From assembly GCA_030614245.1 (NCBI GenBank), contig JAUWKK010000082.1, forward strand, positions 1 to 9,337: a stretch of 9,337 nucleotides of DNA, written 5' to 3'. The notes below the pieces were generated by a model. The model was not told the origin of the DNA, ran no database searches, and saw only the letters and a list, made by a program, of their open reading frames with translations. Position 1 is the first letter of the stretch; each line of letters opens with the position of its first letter. The translations under genes were made by a program, and so were the position numbers. Positions 5,994 through 9,337 of the stretch are shown piece by piece. Source of the stretch: Planctomycetota bacterium. GTDB lineage: Bacteria; Planctomycetota; PUPC01; JABMSA01; JAUWKK01.

Positions 5994-7247
5994 GTGAGAG
6001 AAGTAATGGAACAACACGGCGAGTACGTGGTGGGAGTTGAACTCGGCGGCGCGTGGATATCATGCCTGGCGGCGGCGCTGGAGAACGGCGAACTCAACGT
6101 TCTGGGCAGCGGACGCCATCCGAGCGCGGGATTTCATCGCGGCGAGCTGGTCGACCTCGATGCGGCCGCCGAGTGTATCGAGGCTGCGGTCTGCGCCGCA
6201 GAGGAGACCGGCTACGTCCACGCGCAGACCGTCTTCATCGGCGCCGCCAGCTCGCATTATCGCGGCCTCAACAGCCGGGGTTGCGTTCACGTCGCGCGCG
6301 AAGACCGTCTAGTCACCGAAGACATCCGCCGGCAGGCGATCGAAGCGGCCGAACGTGTCAGCCTGCCCAACGAACGAGAGATCATCGACGCCATCCCGCA
6401 GTCGTTCACACTCGACGAAATGCGCTGGATCAAGAACCCCGTCGGTATGACCGGCTCGAGGCTCGAGGCCGAGGTCCATCTGGCGACGGATGCCGGCTGC
6501 TATCTGAACAACGTAGCCGTTGCCGTCGCTAAGACGCACTGCCAGGCCGAGGGAATAGTCTTCAGGCCGCTGGCCGCTGCCGAAGCCGTGCTGACAAGCG
6601 ACGAGAAGCGCCTGGGGTGCCTGCTGATCGATATCGGCGCATCCACGATCAACATCATTCTGTTCCGGGGCGGCGCACCACGTTTCTCAGCCGTCCTGCC
6701 CGTCGGGGGCAAGCACGTTACCAACGATATAGCCGTCTGCCTGAACATCCCCGTCGAGCAGGCCGAAGAGATCAAGACGAGCGGCGTCTGCACGTGCCGC
6801 TCGCAGCTCAACCGCGCCGAACGGCTCCAGACGCTTGAAGTATACACGCCCAACGGCGATCCCCGGACGATCTCGCTCGACCGACTCTGCGCCATAGTCG
6901 AATGCCGCATCGAGGAGATGTTCACCATAGTGAGCACCGAGCTCAGCCGCGCAGGCTACGGCGATTCATATCACGCCGGTGTGGTGGTCACCGGCAGCAC
7001 GGCGAAGATTGCCGGCCTGGAAAACGCCGCCCGCCGAGTCTTCGGCTGCCCGGCGCGGGTCGGACGCCCGAACGTCCGCTGCCGAAGGGGCGATCAACTC
7101 GAAGACCCCGCGTGGGCCACCTGCGTCGGCATTCTCATGTGCGGACTCGAACAGCGGCACCAGAATACCCTCGAAGCGCCCGCACACCGTAATCCCGTCA
7201 GCCGGATGCTATCCCGAGGCATCGACTGGGCACGCGCGGCGTTCTAA
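5994..7247 (+). CDS. ftsA: Cell division protein FtsA (actin-like divisome ATPase)
   Basis: FtsA is the actin-family ATPase that tethers FtsZ filaments to the membrane and recruits later divisome proteins. It has 417 residues from GTG 5994, a normal length. VGVELGGAWISCLAA is the first phosphate loop. Residues ~95-175 form the FtsA-specific 1C domain, including the conserved run PVGMTGSRLEAEVHLAT. LLIDIGASTINIILF (second phosphate loop, Asp213/Gly215) and VLPVGGKHVTNDIA follow, then VVVTGSTAKIAGL (adenosine-side motif). The C-terminus ends in NPVSRMLSRGIDWARAAF, an amphipathic helix like the FtsA membrane-targeting sequence. That helix and the context favour FtsA over PilM or other actin-like paralogues. 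It is the last gene of the operon in the window, and ftsZ, its usual neighbour, does not follow. A TATAAT at 5953-5958 lies upstream but lacks a convincing -35 box. Confidence 0.92.
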   Translation: MREVMEQHGEYVVGVELGGAWISCLAAALENGELNVLGSGRHPSAGFHRGELVDLDAAAECIEAAVCAAEETGYVHAQTVFIGAASSHYRGLNSRGCVHVAREDRLVTEDIRRQAIEAAERVSLPNEREIIDAIPQSFTLDEMRWIKNPVGMTGSRLEAEVHLATDAGCYLNNVAVAVAKTHCQAEGIVFRPLAAAEAVLTSDEKRLGCLLIDIGASTINIILFRGGAPRFSAVLPVGGKHVTNDIAVCLNIPVEQAEEIKTSGVCTCRSQLNRAERLQTLEVYTPNGDPRTISLDRLCAIVECRIEEMFTIVSTELSRAGYGDSYHAGVVVTGSTAKIAGLENAARRVFGCPARVGRPNVRCRRGDQLEDPAWATCVGILMCGLEQRHQNTLEAPAHRNPVSRMLSRGIDWARAAF

Positions 7248-7336
7248 CCGGCGGGCGGTGAGAAGTGGGCCAGTTGCAGGCGCCCCTCGCCCATACAGCA
7301 GAGGTTTACCGAGATCCTTCCTTTGGCGCGATAACT

Positions 7337-7375
7337 TGCCGAGCGGGGTATTGACAATGATCCCCGCGTGAGGCA
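7337..7375. repeat. Inverted repeat in the ftsA-GIY-YIG intergenic region
   Basis: TGCC...CGGGG (7337-7348) is mirrored by CCCCG...GGCA (7362-7375), with about 13 bases between the inner arms. The TTGACA hexamer lies in the loop. It could be an operator, an attenuating hairpin or another palindromic repeat. No U-tract follows, so it is not a typical terminator. Confidence 0.4.
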
Positions 7376-7381
7376 GAATAT
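7351..7381 (+). promoter_or_regulatory. Possible sigma-70 promoter for the GIY-YIG/HEPN pair
   Basis: A perfect TTGACA (7351-7356) is followed 19 bases later by GAATAT (7376-7381), a weak -10 match. The site lies in the 207-base gap after ftsA, about 75 bases before the GIY-YIG start. A promoter is expected here because composition and function both change. The rest of the gap shows no gene. Confidence 0.35.
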
Positions 7382-7454
7382 GAATAGTTGCCTGGTGGAT
7401 GCCCTGCCGGGATGATGAGATCAGTGGAGACCGCAAGACCAGGGAGATCCGACA

Positions 7455-7790
7455 ATGGCTGCACAATCAGCCAACGTTACTATCGACGGTTATCCTTTCG
7501 TCTGTGTTCCTCTATCAGATGCAGACTTCAGCGACGTGGCTGCGGTGTACGTCATTCTGTGTGTGTCTGAAGGGGGCAGCTGGACTGTGCTTGATGTCGG
7601 CCAGACGAGCCAAATCAGTTCGAGAATTGATTCGCACGAGAGAACGAAGTCTTGGCTTGATAATTGCCCGAACAAGAACATCTGGGTCTGTGTTTACCCT
7701 ATGCCCGAGAAGGAACACACCAAGGAGGACCGGTGCGACGTCGAGAGGAATCTCAGGCAACAGTACAAGCCGCCTTGTGGCAAACGCTGA
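7455..7790 (+). CDS. Small GIY-YIG nuclease-like protein
   Basis: This 111-residue protein has the layout of a stand-alone GIY-YIG domain. AVYVI (30-34) stands for the GIY strand and DVGQT (47-51) for the YIG strand. Arg57 in SSRIDSH matches the conserved catalytic arginine, and Glu97 in DVERNLRQQYKPPCG matches the metal-binding glutamate. The Tyr of YIG is replaced by Asp in DVG, so cleavage activity is uncertain. GIY-YIG domains cut DNA in repair, restriction and homing contexts; the substrate here is unknown. AGGGAGA (7441-7447) is a good ribosome binding site for ATG 7455. There is no signal peptide or membrane segment. The gene is lower in GC than the dcw genes (28 of 60 at 7621-7680) and is followed 81 bases later by a HEPN-like gene on the same strand. 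Confidence 0.65.
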   Translation: MAAQSANVTIDGYPFVCVPLSDADFSDVAAVYVILCVSEGGSWTVLDVGQTSQISSRIDSHERTKSWLDNCPNKNIWVCVYPMPEKEHTKEDRCDVERNLRQQYKPPCGKR

Positions 7791-7871
7791 AGATCGAGCT
7801 GGCCGCAAGGGACAAACTGCGTTCATTGGATCAAGAGATTACCATAATGGCTTTGCGAGGCGGGGCTTTTT

Positions 7872-8606
7872 ATGCCAAAACGCAATAAGGTGAAGGGAAG
7901 AAGGCAATCTAAGCTTCGTGAACTTACAGGCAGGCCCGTATCCTCGGAAGAATGTCAACAGGCGGCGTTGATTCTCAAACACGCTCATGACTCGGCTTCA
8001 TCTCTGCTCAAAGCCTTCGATTTGGCACGCGCAGAGCGCGGGTCCCCGCGAGGAACGACTACGGACATGGAGCAAGACCTTCTTCGGGCAATGGTGGTGA
8101 TGGCGGCCGCCGGTCTTGATGCGATGGCCAAGCAACTCATTCGCGACTCTCTGCCAAAGCTGGTCGAGGCCGATCCAAGCGTGAGACAGGGACTCGAGAA
8201 GTTTATCTCACGGCAGATACGGGACGGGAGTGATGGCCCAGAGCTGCCGAGTAGTAGGAAGTTCCTTGCCCGGGTTCTCGCGGCACCCGCACAGCAAGCA
8301 GAAGTCATTGAACTGTACATGCAAGAACTCACCGGTGGCAGCCTCCAATCACCGGATCAACTCATTCGCACGGCGAGCGCCATCGGTGTACCACCGGAGA
8401 CGTTTGGGGTGGATCTCAGGACACTGAAACGCATATTCGGCATCAGAAACAAGATCATTCACGAGCTAGACATGTATCTTGAAGGTGACCGCCGCAAGCG
8501 CAATCAGCGCGGGAAAGGTGACATGATCAGCCATGCAAATGATCTCCTGAAGACCGCAGAAAACCTGCGCGATGCTGTAGACAAGAAACTGGCCGAGTTC
8601 AGCTGA
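7872..8606 (+). CDS. HEPN-like protein, putative RNase
   Basis: This 244-residue protein is not recognised by name. A long helix-rich segment starts at Met66 (LLRAMVVMAAAGLDAMAKQL) and resembles the first helices of HEPN folds such as the RiboL-PSP and MAE_28990-type groups. Near the end, IRNKIIHELD contains R192-N193-x3-H197, the R-x4-6-H motif that forms the RNase site in many HEPN toxins and defence proteins. A charged N-terminus (KRNKVKGRRQSK) precedes the domain, and a helical tail (HANDLLKTAENLRDAVDKKL) follows. There is no signal peptide or membrane segment. The upstream ribosome binding site is only GAGGCGGGG (7857-7865). GC is low (31 of 60 at 7921-7980). With the GIY-YIG gene it forms a two-gene unit that looks horizontally acquired. 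A role in defence or as a toxin is inference. Confidence 0.6.
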   Translation: MPKRNKVKGRRQSKLRELTGRPVSSEECQQAALILKHAHDSASSLLKAFDLARAERGSPRGTTTDMEQDLLRAMVVMAAAGLDAMAKQLIRDSLPKLVEADPSVRQGLEKFISRQIRDGSDGPELPSSRKFLARVLAAPAQQAEVIELYMQELTGGSLQSPDQLIRTASAIGVPPETFGVDLRTLKRIFGIRNKIIHELDMYLEGDRRKRNQRGKGDMISHANDLLKTAENLRDAVDKKLAEFS

Positions 8607-8663
8607 CTTCAACCGCGAACGCACGCGCTCAGAAGGTGCTGGAAGAGCGCTGCCGTGCGCCTC

Positions 8664-8735
8664 GGGTGCCACGGTCAAGGGTCTTCCGTTGGCCGTGCCG
8701 GGCCCACGTCCAAGCTTCGCTTGAACGTGCCACCC
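8664..8735 (-). repeat. R2 palindromic element, copy 2 (72 nt, bioD 3' end)
   Basis: It is 89% identical to copy 1 at the murB 3' end, with two internal hairpins (CACGGTCAA...TTGGCCGTG and CACGTCCAAGC...GCTTGAACGTG) and GGGTG...CACCC ends. On the minus strand it encodes the last ~20 residues of BioD and its stop TGA. It lies between two convergent genes, so it could also shape transcript ends. Confidence 0.9.
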
Positions 8736-9337
8736 GGTTCTCCTGGGCGGTGATCGGTAATCCGGTTTTTCATAATCCCCGCAGCCACCGCGTCCAGATA
8801 CGGAACGACCCCGCCGGTCTGCACTTCCGGTATATCCGGCACCACCGCGAGGACCTCCACGCGGCCGTATCGCTCGATCTGGTCGGGGTTTGTACGTTCG
8901 GCGACTGTCGCGGCGGCGGCGTTGAAGCGATTGATGACGACGCCGAGGACCGGCAGACTGCGGCGGCGCACGGCCTCGAGCGTCAGCAGCGTGTGGTTGA
9001 TCGTCCCCAAGCCCGGCCGGGCGACTATCAGCACGGGCAGGCCGAACTCGACGGCGATATCGGCCGACGTCACCCCTTCGCAGATGGGCACGAGCCAGCC
9101 GCCGACCCCCTCGACGATCATCACGTCATGGCGCCGACCGAGCACATCGCAGGCACGGCGGATGGCGTCAAGATCGATCTCGACGCCGTCGATCTCGGCG
9201 GCGATGCTGGGCGCGAGCGGCTCAGTCAGGCAGATAGGATTGATCAGCTCCAGATCGTCGTCCGCCGCTGCGGCTTTCTTGAGCATCAGCGCGTCGAGCG
9301 ACGGCACTCCGCCCGATGCTATCGGCTTCATCACGCC
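8675..9337 (-). CDS. bioD: ATP-dependent dethiobiotin synthetase (BioD), N-terminus outside the window
   Basis: BioD makes dethiobiotin from 7,8-diaminopelargonic acid, CO2 and ATP, the next-to-last step of biotin synthesis. The reading frame is open to the window edge. The visible part begins GVMKPIASGG, matching the KPVASG motif that follows the P-loop strand, so about 30-35 N-terminal residues including the GTDTGVGKT-type loop lie outside. VEGVGGWLVP is the family's second signature. PVLIVARPGLGTINHTLLTL and GVVINRF complete the Rossmann-like core. The C-terminal residues PGGTFKRSLDVGPARPTEDP come from an R2 palindrome, not from the family. The gene converges on the HEPN gene. Other bio genes are expected to the right but cannot be seen. 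Confidence 0.92.
   Translation of the reverse strand, partial: GVMKPIASGGVPSLDALMLKKAAAADDDLELINPICLTEPLAPSIAAEIDGVEIDLDAIRRACDVLGRRHDVMIVEGVGGWLVPICEGVTSADIAVEFGLPVLIVARPGLGTINHTLLTLEAVRRRSLPVLGVVINRFNAAAATVAERTNPDQIERYGRVEVLAVVPDIPEVQTGGVVPYLDAVAAGIMKNRITDHRPGEPGGTFKRSLDVGPARPTEDP

Noticed and set aside
7791..7871. A small gene or fusion joining the GIY-YIG and HEPN genes
   Set aside because: The two genes share a frame, but a TGA at 7788-7790 and a TAA near 7845 separate them. A simple intergenic gap is more likely.
8607..8663. Rho-independent terminator between the HEPN gene and bioD
   Set aside because: No stem followed by a U-tract is visible. Only the R2 palindrome is nearby, and it lacks a T-run.

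Overview
This window carries the distal part of a division and cell wall (dcw) cluster from a high-GC bacterium. A short accessory region follows, then a biotin gene on the opposite strand. The plus-strand order is ftsW (3' end only), murG, murC, murB, ddl, ftsQ, ftsA. Most junctions are ATGA-type or longer overlaps, which suggests one translationally coupled operon. No ftsZ follows ftsA inside the window. The gene order, the GC content and the heavy load of small GC-rich palindromes suggest Planctomycetota, perhaps Phycisphaerae. That assignment is inference: there is no rRNA or other marker here.

The most striking content is several families of small palindromic repeats inserted inside protein-coding genes without breaking the reading frame. 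Family R1 has ends GTGGGGC...GCTCCAC and an outer stem enclosing two hairpins. It occurs once in murB and four times in ddl. Removing the four ddl copies shrinks the predicted protein from 407 to about 314 residues, the usual size for this ligase. Family R2 (72 nt, two copies about 89% identical) forms the last ~20 codons and the stop codon of both murB and bioD, entered from opposite ends. A perfect 22-bp palindrome lies in the ftsW tail, and another palindromic element lies in the murG tail. This resembles the Rickettsia palindromic elements in concept, but the sequences and the host differ.

From about 7248 to 8606 the composition changes. Sampled 60-base lines fall to 47-52% GC, against 67% in a sampled murC line. 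The stretch holds a small GIY-YIG-like protein and a protein with a HEPN-type R-N-x3-H motif. They look like a recently acquired two-gene cassette sitting where ftsZ often lies. A nuclease or defence role is possible but unproven.

From 8675 to the right edge, bioD (dethiobiotin synthetase) is encoded on the minus strand, without its N-terminal P-loop segment, which lies beyond the window. It converges on the HEPN gene. Functionally, MurG makes lipid II, while MurC, MurB and Ddl make the UDP-MurNAc-peptide precursor. FtsW, FtsQ and FtsA belong to the divisome.
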